A DNA stretch of 64,000 nt from Portulaca oleracea (Eukaryota; Streptophyta; Magnoliopsida; Caryophyllales; Portulacaceae): NCBI GenBank assembly GCA_029582165.1, contig CM055868.1, positions 13,436,001 to 13,500,000 on the forward strand, written 5' to 3'. Under the pieces are notes generated by a model. The model had not been told where the DNA came from. It was given only the letters and a program-made list of their open reading frames with translations, and ran no database searches. Within the stretch, counting starts at the first letter, position 1; each line of letters starts with the position of its first letter. Both the position numbers and the translations under genes were made by a program. Positions 34,705-46,593 of the stretch are shown here, piece after piece.

Positions 34705-35141
34705 GTTTTCCTTGGCAGCTCGAATGCATATATTCTTTGACGGAGTGCATTTTTAGCGTTAGTAATTGTTTATTGCATCTTTTCCCTGGCAAAGTATAGA
34801 TTTTTCTTGACAGAGTGCATATTTTCCTTACCAAAGTTTTTTTTATCAGTGCATCATGACAATTGTTTTATTGCATCTTTTTCTTGACAAAGATATTTTC
34901 CTTGGCAGAGTGCATCTTTTTTGTCAATATAGCGTTAGTAATGGTTTATTGCTTCTCTTCCTCAATAGGGTGCACGTTTTCATTCGCAAAGTGCATTTTT
35001 TATGTTAATGTAGTGATGACAATTGTTTACTGCATCTCTTTTCTAGATAGAGTGCATCTTTTATAATTGCATTATAACAATTGTTTACTACATATTTACC
35101 TTGGCAGGGTACATTTTTTTATGTCAATATATCGTTGTTAA
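34705..35141 (+). repeat. Degenerate tandem repeat (TTTACTGCATC family), block 1
   Basis: Repeats of a 60-80 bp unit with the words AATTGTTTACTGCATC, CTTGGCAGAGTGCATCTTTT and ATGTCAATATAGCGTT in order. Units begin near 34868, 34948, 35028 and 35089. The same array continues at 36188-36239, 46425-46593 and 46954-47075, and was split by later insertions. Confidence 0.78.
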
Positions 35142-36179
35142 CAGTGGCGGATCTATGGATCAACTTCAGTGGAGTCAACAACGATTTGCTAAAAATAATT
35201 AAAATTTAGCAGTACTAAAAAGCTTAAATGCAACTAAAATGGAGTTGACAATGTCACATAGCACATAGCACATAGCACATAGCACAAGCTTAAATGCAAC
35301 TAAAATGCAACAATTCCCGAGCAACCTTCTTCAAAAATCTCTCCATTGTAAGTTGTAGTTATAAAGTATAATTAACTAGATACACATAGCACAATGCTAA
35401 AACACAAGAGAATTAACAAATAAAGTTGAGAATATTACCAGACCAATATAAGTGAAAGCTAACAAATCTATTAGCTAGCAATAAGTAAGTATTCAATTAG
35501 CTTGCAAGTAAGTATGCAAAAGCCTAAATATTGACATAATCTCTGAAATCAAATTGAAAAATAGTAAACTATGCATCCAATTAACAAATTTTGTTCCATA
35601 ATTATTTCGCAATATTCACACAAACCAATTATTCACAAATTTAATTATATTGATCCATTTAACAAATAACAAATCATTTTAAAAACAAAGCCTAATCTAC
35701 CCACAAGCAAATTGAGCTGAGATATGTCATGAAAAATTGAGAATAGACAATGAATTGATAATATTAAGAACTTATATAAAGAGTAAATTTACAATAATAA
35801 ATCACAAGAAAATGTTGAATTGAGAAAAGAGGCAAAGAGATTGAGAATGAGAAATAAAATACAAAAAAAAAAATGCTTCTGTCGGTCTTAGAACCCCCGA
35901 ACAGCCGCACCTAATCGAAGAGCAGCCTTCAAGTGGCAGCCGCCAATAATAATAGAAGGCGGTTTGGAAAAAAAAAATACAAAAATAGCCGCACCTAATT
36001 GAAGAGGAGCTCTCTGGCGCTTCTTTACCACTGAGCCACCTTTCTTTTTCTGTGTTTCAACTTACGTAGTTTTTGTATATCTATTACGATTTTATTTTTT
36101 TTTTCAAACATTGATTTTTTTCCCCAAAATTTCAGTGGACTAAGTTGACTCCACTCTTTCTACATTGGATCCGCCCCTG
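35142..36179. mobile_element. Non-autonomous hAT element
   Basis: Ends CAGTGGCGGATC and GGATCCGCCCCTG are inverted. Just inside, AGTGGAGTCAAC is mirrored by GTTGACTCCACT. A perfect 8-bp target duplication GTTGTTAA (35134-35141 and 36180-36187) is diagnostic of hAT. The 1038-bp interior is AT-rich with CACATAGCA short repeats (about 35256-35285) and no transposase. It is inserted in the tandem repeat. Confidence 0.9.
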
Positions 36180-36187
36180 GTTGTTAA

Positions 36188-36239
36188 TTGTTCACTGCAT
36201 CTTTTCCCTTGACAAAGTTCATATTTTATGTCATAAAGC
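36188..36239 (+). repeat. Degenerate tandem repeat, block 2
   Basis: TTCACTGCATCTTTTCCCTT and TATGTCATAAAGCG continue the array of block 1 directly after the hAT target duplication. Confidence 0.7.
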
Positions 36240-36405
36240 GATGCCTTAGGGAAAAAGTAAATAATTACAAGATTACAGCTAAAATGAAAATAAAATGAGA
36301 TAACGCAAATTACGAAAAAATTCAGGAACCAAAAATAAGCGATAAGACAAACACCAGGTTTACGTGGGAAACCGAAGAACTTGGAGGAAATTCCACGGAC
36401 GGCGA

Positions 36406-37330
36406 TGATGTACATTTGATAACCATATACATCAAGGTCATCAGGAAAGACATCAAAAGCCTAATCATGGGAAGTTACTTGTTGCTAACTTAAGCTTACT
36501 TAAGCTTACATGGAGAAAGAGTAAGTCATTCTTACATATGAAGGACATCACGTACACGGTGGAATACTTTGTCCCGTATTTCAGGTTTCATAAGTCAATT
36601 GGAGATGACATCTAAAGACCGAATGAAGAGCAATGACTAAGCTTTCTAATGGTTCAAGAATCTTGAAGATTGGATCACAATTGAAGGAATTATCATTGTT
36701 TCTTTCTAGCCATGTACATATGAGTCTTTTATGATGTCATATTTGTATTGAATGATGCAAGCTAGGAATCATTGTATTCTTGATAGGAGTCACGCCTAAG
36801 GGTCCTAGACTACTATAAATAGACCCCTTTGGGTGCCTCTTGTAATCAATTCACCTCATAATCAATATCAAATACAAGTCTAAACACATTGTTGTTTTCT
36901 CTCTAGTTTTCATGCTAGAATTGTGTCTTCTTGAGGGAAGTCACGTGGAATCTCTTCTTCTATATTAAGACTGGCTATCTTAGTTGGTGATAGGAAGAGT
37001 CGGAAGATTCTTTGAAGTGGTGTGACTGTATCTTCAAGGGAGAAGCCATCACCATTATCATTCATTCGTTTATCATTCAATTTGGTGAGTTTCCAATTGT
37101 AATCGTTTGATTCTTTTTGTTGTAAATTCATCCATATTTGTTTCAAGCTTAAGATCAATCACAATATTATGCCTCCACCCTTATTCCATTCGTCCATATT
37201 CATCAAACATTCGTCCATATACACGTTCAAAACGACCATTCATTCATCTAAGAATCAATTTACAAGAACTTAGTTAAAAGATCCTTATATTGTTGTGTAA
37301 TGTGATCTTTCTTGGTCTCATTATACATCA
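36406..37330 (+). repeat. 5' LTR of the gypsy element
   Basis: TGATGTACATTTGATAACC ... TTATACATCA. TATAAATA at 36814-36821. Small ORFs on either strand are LTR artefacts. Confidence 0.95.
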
Positions 37331-37334
37331 AAAT

Positions 37335-37347
37335 TGGCATCAGAGCC
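37335..37347 (+). promoter_or_regulatory. Primer-binding site (tRNA-iMet type)
   Basis: TGGCATCAGAGCC, one base from the usual TGGTATCAGAGCC, four bases inside the 5' LTR. Confidence 0.85.
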
Positions 37348-37579
37348 TAGGAGATTGATTCTTGTGGTTCTTGTACCATAATTTTACAATCCTTTCCCCT
37401 ACAAAATCACCCCACAAAGTCGCCAAACACATTCCCCATCACATCTCCATCGCGTCCACAAAAAAGCCCAAGACCCAAACACAATCCCATCAAACCAAAG
37501 CCTAAACACAATCCCCACATCACCCCAAAACCCAATCCTAGAGTCTTGCATATCTTTCTTCATCAAAGAATGATATTAC

Positions 37580-38877
37580 ATGGCGTGCGTGAGTTCTCTA
37601 ATGGATTCACAAGATGATATGCAACAAATGAAACAACAACTTGATTATCTCACCAAACAATTGGAGAAACTTATGCCCCTTCAAAAGGGAGGAGTACGAA
37701 TTGAATTTGATTCACGTGTGGTGAATCTTTATGATGTCGAGTACGAAGCACAATATGAATGGAGTACATGTCCAAGGAAGGAGGACAAATTTGGTTTCAA
37801 AGAAGAGATACCGGAGTTCTATGGGAGTCATGATCCGGAAGTATTCTTGGAATGGATGCATCAAGTTGAAAGGGTCTTTGATCTCAACGCCATCCATGAT
37901 GACCAGAAGGTCAAAAGTGTTGCATTGAAGCTACAAAAGCATGCTAGCAAATAGTGGTCAAGCAAGCAAAGCAAACGACAATCAAAGGGCCAAGATAAGA
38001 TACGTTCATGGGTCCAAATGAAGAAGAAGCTCCAAGAGAAGTTTTTGCCCCTTAACTATCTAAGTGACAACATCAACAAGCTTCAAAGATTGGCCCAAGG
38101 GAACAAAAGTGTGAAGGAATATACAAGGGAGTTCAAACGTCTACTTCGGAAGTGTGATCTTAAGGAGGAGGATCCACAAACTTTGGTATGTTCTTTAATT
38201 GGTCTTGATGATTATATTAGACATATTGTTGAATGGCAATCATATAAAACTTTGGATGAATTAAGTTCTTTAGCTTTTAATGTTGAAAGACAAAGGAGAA
38301 TTAAGAGTAAAAACCTTTGGACATAAACCAAACTCCACAAAATTCATCCCCTCCTACACACCCATTCCCTACACAACCAGGACCACCCATGTCTCCCACA
38401 CAGTTCGACGCCAAAAGCACCACAAAACAGCCTCAAACCCTCCCCAAACCTACTATCCAAGAACCAAAAACCCTTTTCCAAAGGAGATGTTGTCATTGCC
38501 AAAGTTTAGGTCACATTTATTTGGAGTGTCCTAACAAGAAAGAAGTGTCTTTGGTTGAGTACCAAACGTATGATAATGAATTATTTGAGGAGGAAAATGT
38601 AGTAGAAGAGGAGTATGTAGAAGAGTGGCTTGTGGCAAGGAGAGCCTTGAAAGAAGTATGTGTGCTGAATGAACATCAACAAAGAGAGTGCAAGATCTCT
38701 CATTGTACCAACAAAGGAGAAGTATGTTCATTGATCAAAGAAGGAGAAAGTTGTGCCTTCTATGGTTACATTGACGCCCCTACAACAATGATCCACACGT
38801 TAAACTTGGAGAGCTATTCACGCCCTACACAATGGCTAAGCCATGACAAAGACATTATGAGGATCCAAGAAGTTTAG
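37580..38877 (+). pseudogene. Ty3/gypsy gag with CCHC zinc knuckle
   Basis: The frame from 37580 carries a coiled-coil start (DDMQQMKQQLDYLTKQLEKL), then EIPEFYGSHDPEVFLEWMHQ, the retrotransposon gag signature. It is broken by one TAG at 37952-37954 and resumes at 38018 with KKLQEKFLPLNYLSD, then SVKEYTREFKRLLRKCDLKE. After a frameshift near 38320 comes RRCCHCQSLGHIYLECPN (about 38484-38537), a C-x2-C-x4-H-x4-C nucleocapsid knuckle, then an acidic tail. Only a stop and a frameshift separate it from an open frame. Confidence 0.9.
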
Positions 38878-38933
38878 TAAGTCTTTCCATTTACAAGAAT
38901 TGTAGAGATTCATTAAGGTGTGATATTACTTTT

Positions 38934-40317
38934 ATGGATACTACTTTGTTGGAAAGACCAAAGTTGCTTGATAGGATTATCATGCATCAAGAGACATCTC
39001 TACTTCCATCTTATACCACACGACCAAAGGAGAATAAGAGCAACATTGTGACACTTATAGAGAATGAGTATCATGAATTTGGAGAGCAAAAGAGCCTTAT
39101 TCTTGTACAGTTGGACGGAAGCAAAACGACCTCATCAAATGTTCGTTCACTCTTGAAATCTCTTGTGGAACGTTTCTCTCATATGTTCCTTAAAGATATC
39201 ATCATACAAGTGTGTCATCAAAGGCTGCCACCAAATCAAGAGTTTCAACACCAAGTAGATCTTGTTAAAGGATCTATGCTACATCACAATTTGGCCTATA
39301 GAATGAATCACTTGGAATTAGTCATGATCATGATGGAGCATGAGAAACTATATGGAGGCTTGGAGAAGAATCAATTCCTCACATTCCATGTTGTATGCCT
39401 TGGGTATGACTTATCAAGAGAAGGAATCCAAGTGGATAAAGAGAAGGTGAAAGCAAACCGAGAATGGCTCATACATGCATATATTCATGAGAGTCACTTG
39501 AATGAAGCAAGTCATTTGCTTAAAGAAGATGCTTTAATAAGAAGGAATATGCTAGTTAACATGTTTGAATCAAGAGTACTTGGGTTTGAGTATATCCAAG
39601 TGTTGTATGAAGTAGATGATGATTTTAAAGAAATAAGAGGTATGTAAGAAGCATCATCAACAACTCTTTCATATTAGTCATGGATTTATTTTCAACGGAA
39701 ATCAACTATGTATTCCAAAAGGTAGTACTCGTGAAATCTTGATCTTGGAAGTACATGGAGGATCTCTATTTGATCATTTGGGTATTAAGAAGTCATATTT
39801 CAAGATGAAAGAGTATTATTTTTGGCCTAGTATGATCAAGGATATTGAGTATGTAATCAAACATTGCAATGCTTGTGATCTTTCTAAAGCTCATGAAGAT
39901 ATCAACTTGAATCTCTTGGTTGAAGTGCCAAGGATTCAAATAAGTCAAGAGGTTATAGTCGTTGATGATCATTCAAAGATGGATCGTTTCATACTATGTC
40001 ATATTACTTATGATGAAGGCAAAGTTGTGAGACTATACTTTGAAGTTGTGAAGTTACATGGGATTTCTACATCCATGGTGAATAATCGAGAATCAAAGTC
40101 CTATAATGTCAATGGGTTATTTTGGAAGAAGTTGATGAAGTTTAGTAAAGGAGTCTATGATGACTTCAAAGCCTTTGAGAAGAGAACTTGTAATCTCTTG
40201 CGAAGAAGCAAGGCGAACAAGAAAGTTGATGCTCACAACACTTATGAAACGGTCTCTTACAAGAAGAAAGTGAAGCTTAGAAGAGAAGGGCTATATGATC
40301 ACTTACAAGTGATTTGA
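38934..40317 (+). pseudogene. Ty3/gypsy pol remnant (RT C-terminus and integrase pieces)
   Basis: Two open frames. The first (38934-39647) has, near 39331-39475, MMEHEKLYGGLEKNQFLTF and LGYDLSREGIQVDKEKVKAN, the end of gypsy RT, while the catalytic part is deleted. The second (39739-40317) starts with the integrase zinc-finger HGGSLFDHLGIKKSYF ... HCNACDLSKAH, then a shortened core with MDRFILCHITYDEGK and KLHGISTSMVNNR. Key catalytic stretches are missing, so neither domain could work. Confidence 0.85.
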
Positions 40318-40378
40318 AGTCATTCATGGAGAAGAAATGCTCAAAGTTTGAGGGCAAACTTTTTCAACCGGGGGAGTA

Positions 40379-41309
40379 TGATTTATATTTGATAACCATA
40401 TACATCAAGATCATCAAGGAAGACATCAAAAGCCTAATCATGGGACGTTACTTGTTGCTTACTTTAGTTTACTTAAGCTTACATAGAGAAAGAGTAAGTC
40501 ATTCTTACATATGAAGGACATCACGTACACGGTGGAATACTTTGTCCCGTATTTCAGGTTTCATAAGTCAATTGGAGATGACATCCAAAGACCGAATGAA
40601 GAGCAAGGAATATGCTTTCTAATGGTTCAAGAATCTTGAAGATTGGATCACAATTGAAGGAATTATCATTGTTTCTTTATAGTCATGTACATATGAGTCT
40701 TTTATGATGTCATATTTGTATTGAATGATGTAAGCTAGGAATCATTGTATTCTTGATAGGAGTCACGCCTAAGGGTCCTAGACTACTATAAATAGACCCC
40801 TATGGGTGCCTCTTGTAACCAATTCATCTCATAATCAATATCAAATACAAGTCTAAACACATTGTTGTTTTCTCTCTAGTTTTCATGCTAGAATTGTGTC
40901 TTCTTGAGGGAAGTCACGTGGAATCTCTTCTTCTGTACTAAGATTGGCTATCTTAGTTGGTGATAGGAAGAGTTGGAAGATTCTTTGAAGTTGTGTGACT
41001 ATATCTTCAAGGGAGAAGCCATCGCCATCGCCATTATCATTCGTTCGTTTATCATTCAATTTGATGAGTTTCCAATTGTAACTTTTGATTCTTTTTGTTG
41101 TAAATTTATCCATATTCGTTTCAAGCTTAATATTAATCACAATCTTATGCTTCCACCCTTATTCCATTCGTCCATATTCATCAAACATTCGTCCACATAC
41201 ACGTTCAAAACGGCGATTCATTCATCTAAGAATCAATCTACAAGAACTTAGTTAAAAGATCCTTTTTATTGTTGTGTAATGTGATCTTTCTTGGTCTCAT
41301 TATACGTCA
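40379..41309 (+). repeat. 3' LTR of the gypsy element
   Basis: TGATTTATATTTGATAACC ... TTATACGTCA, about 931 bp, highly similar to the 5' LTR with scattered substitutions and small indels. Confidence 0.95.
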
Positions 41310-42278
41310 GGCGATAGTCAGAAAAATAATCCACTATGAGAAGAGGAGTACAACTCGATCACTATCACAAGTTGTGATGCGATCAACAGGAAAAGAGCAA
41401 TGTTATTAAAATTGCGATCCGAATTGGTGGATCGTACGATCCAAATTGACCCCCACGATCTGAATCGTATTAGGATCGCCCACCAGTTAAACTTGTATCA
41501 GGATCGTTACAGGATCGTACAAACTCGTAGGATCGTACGATCCTATACGATCAAAACGATCCCTGCATTTGTGCATAAAACGGGTGGGGTTTTGCTGTTT
41601 TTGGTTGGGTTTTGTAAATGGGTGGGTGGGCTTTCTCCAACAGCCCAAGTTGCCCAACCCACTAGGCTACCAACTTAGCTTTATTTTTTTTTTTTAAAAA
41701 AAAAGCATTGAAAATTGAGTAATTAATGAAAGAAATCAAAGAATAGACATGTTTGCTGTTGGTTGCTCGATTTTTAGGGTTTCAGTTTTCACTCCAGTGT
41801 TTCACTCTTCTTACGCAGCTCCTAATCTTCCCAAACTCACTCTTCACTCCTCCTCTCATCCTCAGGCTGCTCGCATCGCTTACTCAGTACTCACCCACGC
41901 ATTGGGTGCTCGCTCGCTTATTCTTGCCGCTGTTCTTCTTGCTTCCTTGTTGATGCTCATCGCCGCTTGCTCGATGCTGGTGATGCTCATTGCTTTCACT
42001 GCTTGCTGCTCGCTGTTTCTTTGCTTCCCTTGCCCCTGCTCATGAGTCCCAGATTCAGTTGTACAAAGTAAGTTTTTAAAATCAATTACTTAACTAGATT
42101 CTTGCAGATTGTAGGTTTTTATGGGTAAGATTATTATTAAATGTTATTGTAAATTTGCAAAAGTTGTAGATTGTGTCATTTTTTAGAAGTCGGATGAAAA
42201 TGAAATGTGTGAATTGTGATAGTGTGAATTGCGATGCTGTGATAGTTTCAGATTGTAGATTATTATTAGTTAAAATGA

Positions 42279-42827
42279 GGTTTTTTGCATTTTGGACCCC
42301 GAATTTTAGGGGTATTTATATGTTGAACCCTTGGTTTTCAACATTTTTAGACCCTAAAGTTTGTAAGCTGAATAAAAAAAGAACCTTAAAGTTTGTGGGC
42401 TGAAGAAAAAGACCCCTATCTCATTCTTTATTTTTCTCCCATGTTTGAATTTATCTCTCGATTGACGTCAAACTTCAGGACTATGATTAAAACTAATATT
42501 GAAGCTATAATACACCTCTCTAATTCATGTCGGAGCTACTTAGACCCCTGAGTACATGGTTTTAAGTAACTCCAATATGAATAAAAGAGGTTTATTATAA
42601 CTTTAATATCGGTTTTAACCTTAGTCTTGAAGTTTGATGTCAATCGAGAGAGAAATTCAAACATGGAAAGAAAAAGAAAAACGAGAAACAGACTCTTTTT
42701 TCACCTCACAAACTTTAGGGTCCTTTTTTTCAGCGTACAAACTTTATGGTCCAAAAAGTAAAGTTGAAAATCAAGGGTTCAGAATATAAATACCCCTATA
42801 ATTCGGGGTCCAAAATGCAAAAAACCC
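42279..42827. mobile_element. 549-bp MITE with long inverted repeats inside the hAT
   Basis: Starts GGTTTTTTGCATTTTGGACC and ends in the exact complement. The arms stay mirrored for over 60 bp and more weakly to the centre. A perfect 10-bp target duplication GTTAAAATGA is at 42269-42278 and 42828-42837, which suggests a Mutator-type element. It lies in the 5' non-coding part of the hAT. Confidence 0.92.
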
Positions 42828-43060
42828 GTTAAAATGAATAATAAATGTGATTGTGTGATATACTGATACTGTGATCCTGTGAATTATGATTTGTGATGCT
42901 TGATTACTTGAATGGTTGAATGCTTTATGTTTGGAACTTTGGATGTGTATGGTACTATGGTAATTAAAAATTTAAAATGAATCTTGGACTTGGAATTGTT
43001 ATTGGAATTAATTGGATAATAAATGTGTATGGTAATATGATTTTGTTTGTTTGGTCAGGT

Positions 43061-45813
43061 ATGGCTTCTTGTTCTGATTCTAAGAAAACTAAGAGGAAGA
43101 GTAAAACAACATATGGTCAAAGGACAGATCCCGGTTGGGAACATGGTGATGAGATGAACAATGATCCAAACCAAGTCAGGTGTCGGTATTGTAATGTTAC
43201 TCGATTTGGAGGTATATCTAGATTCAAACATCATCTTGTTGGCACTCATTAAAATGTTGAACCATGTTTACAAGTTCCTTAGGATGTTCAAGAGAAATTT
43301 CTAAAACTATTGGAATTCAAAACACAAGAGTCCCAATTGAAAAAAAGGAGAATGTCTGGCATAGATGATGAGTCAATTGAAGAAGTTCAAAGTCGAAAAA
43401 AAGGGAGGGGTAAAGGTACTATGGATTCTTATATGAAAAATGGTGAACAAGTGACACTTAACCGTTGCTATAAGAGGGGTGAAAGAGATGATGTTTGTCA
43501 ACAAATTGCTCGATTCTTTTACATTAGTGCCATTCCTTTTAATGTGGTTAATAACCCTGAGTTTGCTATTATGCTGGATAGAGTAGCACGGTATGGGCCA
43601 GGATTGAAACCCCCATCTTATCATGAACTTAGGGTGACTTTCTTGAAGAAAGAAGTAGTAAATACTTTAGAATTGCTTGAGGAGTATAAATTGGAATTGA
43701 AGAAAACCGGTTGCACTATAATGTCTGATGGTTGGTCGGATAGAAAAAGGCATTCCATATGCAACTTCATGGTCAATAGTCCAAGGGGAACTGTTTTTTT
43801 ATCCTCGATAGATACATCAGAAATTTCAAAAACTGCTGATAAGGTGTTTGAAATGCTTGATGTTATTGTTGAGAAAGTTGGTGAAGAACATGTTGTTCAA
43901 GTTGTGACAGATAATGCTTCCAATTATAAAGCAGCCGGAGAAAAACTAATGGAAAATAGAAAACAATTGTTTTGGACTCCTTGTGCTACTCATTGTATTG
44001 ATTTAATGTAGGAAGATTTAGACAAAAGATTAAGGTTTATGGTGATACCATTACAAAGGCAAAAAGGGTAACCACTTATATTTATTCAAGGACCATGGTT
44101 CTTACTTGGATGAGGGAACTCACTTAAGGTACATAACTTATAAGGCCAGCGGTTACTCGTTTTGCAACTTCCTACTTGACATTAAGATGCCTAAATGAGC
44201 AAAAGGGCCCTTTGTTATTAATGTTCTCCTCTAACAAGTAGAGAGAGAGTAAGTTTGGGAAAATAAATGATGGAAAAGCTATTGCAAGGATAGTACTTGA
44301 CACTCGTGGCTTTTGTCCAAATGTTGTTACATGTTTGAAGGGAGCACTTCCTCTTGTCAAAGTTCTTCGTATGGTAGATTCAGAAACAAACCCACCCATG
44401 GGGTTTATTTATGAAGCTATGGATAGAGCAAAGGATCAAATTAAAGAGAACTTTAGAAGTGTGCAACGACTGTAAGTTTATCCTCAACTCTCAAGTCTCA
44501 TATTCCCTTTGAAGTCACATTCTCAACTTATTGTGTTTACTTATTGAATTGTGTCATGTTTTCATGAAGCTACGAGCCTGTGTGGAAGATAATTGATGAC
44601 CGTTGGGAAGCTCAATTACATAGGCCCTTACATGTTGCAGCCTATTACTTGAACCCCCAGTTCCATTATAGTCCAAATTTTAAGGCTAATGCAGATATTA
44701 AAATAGGACTATACAATTGTCTTCATCGAATGGTTCCCGATGCTGAAGAGAGGTTGAAGATTGACTTGCAAATGGATGCCTTTTAGAATTCTAAGGGTCT
44801 TTTTGGAATGCCAATAGCAGTACAAACAAGGGGTAAAAAAAGGCCAGGTGAGTTATATTTAATTGTTTTGCCCCATTTATATATGCTTGTTTCTCACTAT
44901 CGTTACTTATTATATGTTTAATTAATAACATGCAGCTTATTGGTGGGATTCATATGGAGATGAATGTCTTGAGTTGCAGAGCTTCGCTATAAGAATCTTG
45001 AGCCTAACTTGTAGTTCATCTAGACGCGAACGAAATTGGAGTGCATTTGAGATGGTAAATTAAATTATCTTTCTCATTTTATTAATGTCAAAGATTACTT
45101 GTTTTTATAAGAACTAATATGAGTTTTTTTCCTACTAGGTGCATTCCAAGCGTAGAAACCGTCTTCATCAAGAAAATATGAACGATCTTTTTTTTGTTAT
45201 GTATAATTTGAAGCTACAACAAAGAAATGCAAAGAGATCCAAATCCACCGAGCCTCCTATTAGTTTAGATGATTTGCCATTCGATGATGAGTGGATCACT
45301 GAACAAGAACCACCTACTTTACCAACTGATTTAGAATGGCTTGATGTGCTTGATAGAGCACCTCATAGGGAAGCTAGTGAAGCATCTGAGGATGAAGGTT
45401 CTGGGAGAGTGAATGTTGAAGACATAAGAAATGCATGTGAGTTGATTTTCCTTTAGAATTATTTATATAAATATGGTGCCTTATATGTTAGAAACTAGCA
45501 ATACAGTATATTAATGAAAAATATTTTTGGTCAAGGTGCGGTGGAAGCATATGAGGTGAGTGATGATAATGATGATGATGACGTTCTAGTGGTGGATGGT
45601 ACAAACCCAGCCTCAGCTTGTGCTGCTTCAAATGATGTGGATGCTACCTTGTCTCATGGAGTTGATGGAGAAGGTGAAGATGATGGTGACTTTGAAGATG
45701 TTGGTGACGAGTTTGATGATGAAATAGATAGAAACAACACTGTCGGCACTGACGATAATGGCGATAGCAACTTCGGCTACAATTCAGATGATCCTGGTGT
45801 TCACATGACATAA
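43061..45813 (+). pseudogene. hAT transposase (BED finger, DUF659, hATC), decayed
   Basis: Likely exons: 43061-44471, 44570-44847, 44936-45054, 45139-45436, 45536-45813. A BED-type zinc finger (RCRYCNVTRFGGISRFKHHL ... H) comes first, then DUF659 with KKTGCTIMSDGWSDRKRHSI and VVQVVTDNASNYKAAGE and WTPCATHCIDLM. Next is EPVWKIIDDRWEAQLHRPLH, then the C-terminal dimerisation domain ILSLTCSSSRRERNWSAFEM, and an acidic tail. In-frame stops are at 43250, about 43280, 44009, two near 44130, 44239 and 44784, with a frameshift near 44025. Known role of the family: cut-and-paste transposase. This copy cannot make a full protein. Confidence 0.92.
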
Positions 45814-46424
45814 AAATTTAGTACTAAGTAGCATGTAATGATCAGGATTATCGATCGAAGTAAAGAGTAGATGCTTATGACGCTGCAAATGGGGCTATTT
45901 ATTGACGAATCTGCTAAAATTATGTTGATTTAGACCTTTTTAAGTGTGAAAATGAATTTATAGATTGTAAAATAGCTTTGTACGTAGACTCTTATGATCC
46001 TCGATCCGATCCTTCGATCCGATCCTCGGAAGCCCTGATTGATCCTAACTAGAATCCCAATCCTAACAACCTTGGAAAGGAGACTTCAATATAAATCTCT
46101 CTTACTCTCAACTCACAATCTCTCAGGATGCACTTGGGAAAATATTGGTGAGACTGTTTATCTCCCATTATTTTCTCCCTCTTTGACTCTTTGTCACTCG
46201 ATGTTGCCGTTCATTGTTCGCCGTGAAATAAAGTGGAGAAAACTAAACCCTATTTATAGGGTGGCTAGCAGAAGAAACAAAGTTAGATTAAAACTCAAAT
46301 AACAACAAGTAATATCTGACTTTAACAGGGAGTTAGAATTAGATTAAAACTGTATTCTCTGCCAATTCTTTTCACGTTCTGGACCCCACCAAGGATCCAA
46401 TGTGCCACAAAACCCAATAGCATC

Positions 46425-46593
46425 TTTTATCAGTTCATTGTGGCAATTGTTTACTGCATATTTACCGTGGCAGAGTGTATCTTTTATGTCAATATAACGT
46501 TGGTAATTGTTTACTACATCTTTTTCCTAGACAAAGTGCATATTCTCCGTCACAGAGTGCATCTTTTATTAGTGTATTGTTGCAATTTTTTAC
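46425..46593 (+). repeat. Degenerate tandem repeat, block 3
   Basis: AATTGTTTACTGCATATTTA, GTGGCAGAGTGTATCTTTTA and TGTCAATATAACGTTGGTAA repeat the block 1 unit, interrupted on the right by a MITE. Confidence 0.75.

Larger units (their letters stand above)
36406..41309 (+). mobile_element. Internally deleted Ty3/gypsy element
   Basis: LTRs 36406-37330 and 40379-41309 are flanked by a perfect 5-bp target duplication GGCGA (36401-36405 and 41310-41314). Primer-binding site TGGCATCAGAGCC at 37335-37347, polypurine tract CCGGGGGAGTA before the right LTR. The 3-kb interior keeps gag, a CCHC knuckle, the RT C-terminus and integrase pieces, while protease, most of RT and RNase H are missing. It can only have moved, if at all, with proteins from elsewhere. 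Confidence 0.95.
41398..46074 (+). mobile_element. Full-length but decayed hAT transposon
   Basis: TIRs CAATGTTATTAAAATTGCGA (left) and the complement of CAAGGTTGTTAGGATTGGGA (right). An 8-bp target duplication GAAAAGAG/GAAAGGAG (41390-41397 and 46075-46082) has one mismatch. The subterminal regions are packed with GGATCG/CGATCC words (about 41417-41570 and 45990-46032), likely transposase-binding repeats. It carries one spliced transposase gene (43061-45813) and a MITE in its 5' non-coding part. Confidence 0.92.
36240..46424 (-). repeat. Solo LTR split by two later insertions
   Basis: The pieces 36240-36405, 41310-41397 and 46075-46424 join in register into about 590 bp resembling a single LTR on the minus strand. 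They hold a TATA region (minus CCCTATAAATAGGG, about 46248-46261) and a downstream T-rich segment. The same tandem repeat lies on both outer sides, so the unit was inserted into that array. Its ends could be TG...CA, but the target duplication is unclear. No interior is attached, hence solo LTR. The retroelement lineage is not established. Confidence 0.5.

Noticed and set aside
41749..42045. 98-codon ORF with hydrophobic stretches suggesting a membrane protein
   Set aside because: It lies in the 5' non-coding part of the hAT element, is rich in Cys/Leu from CT-rich DNA, and has no known similarity.
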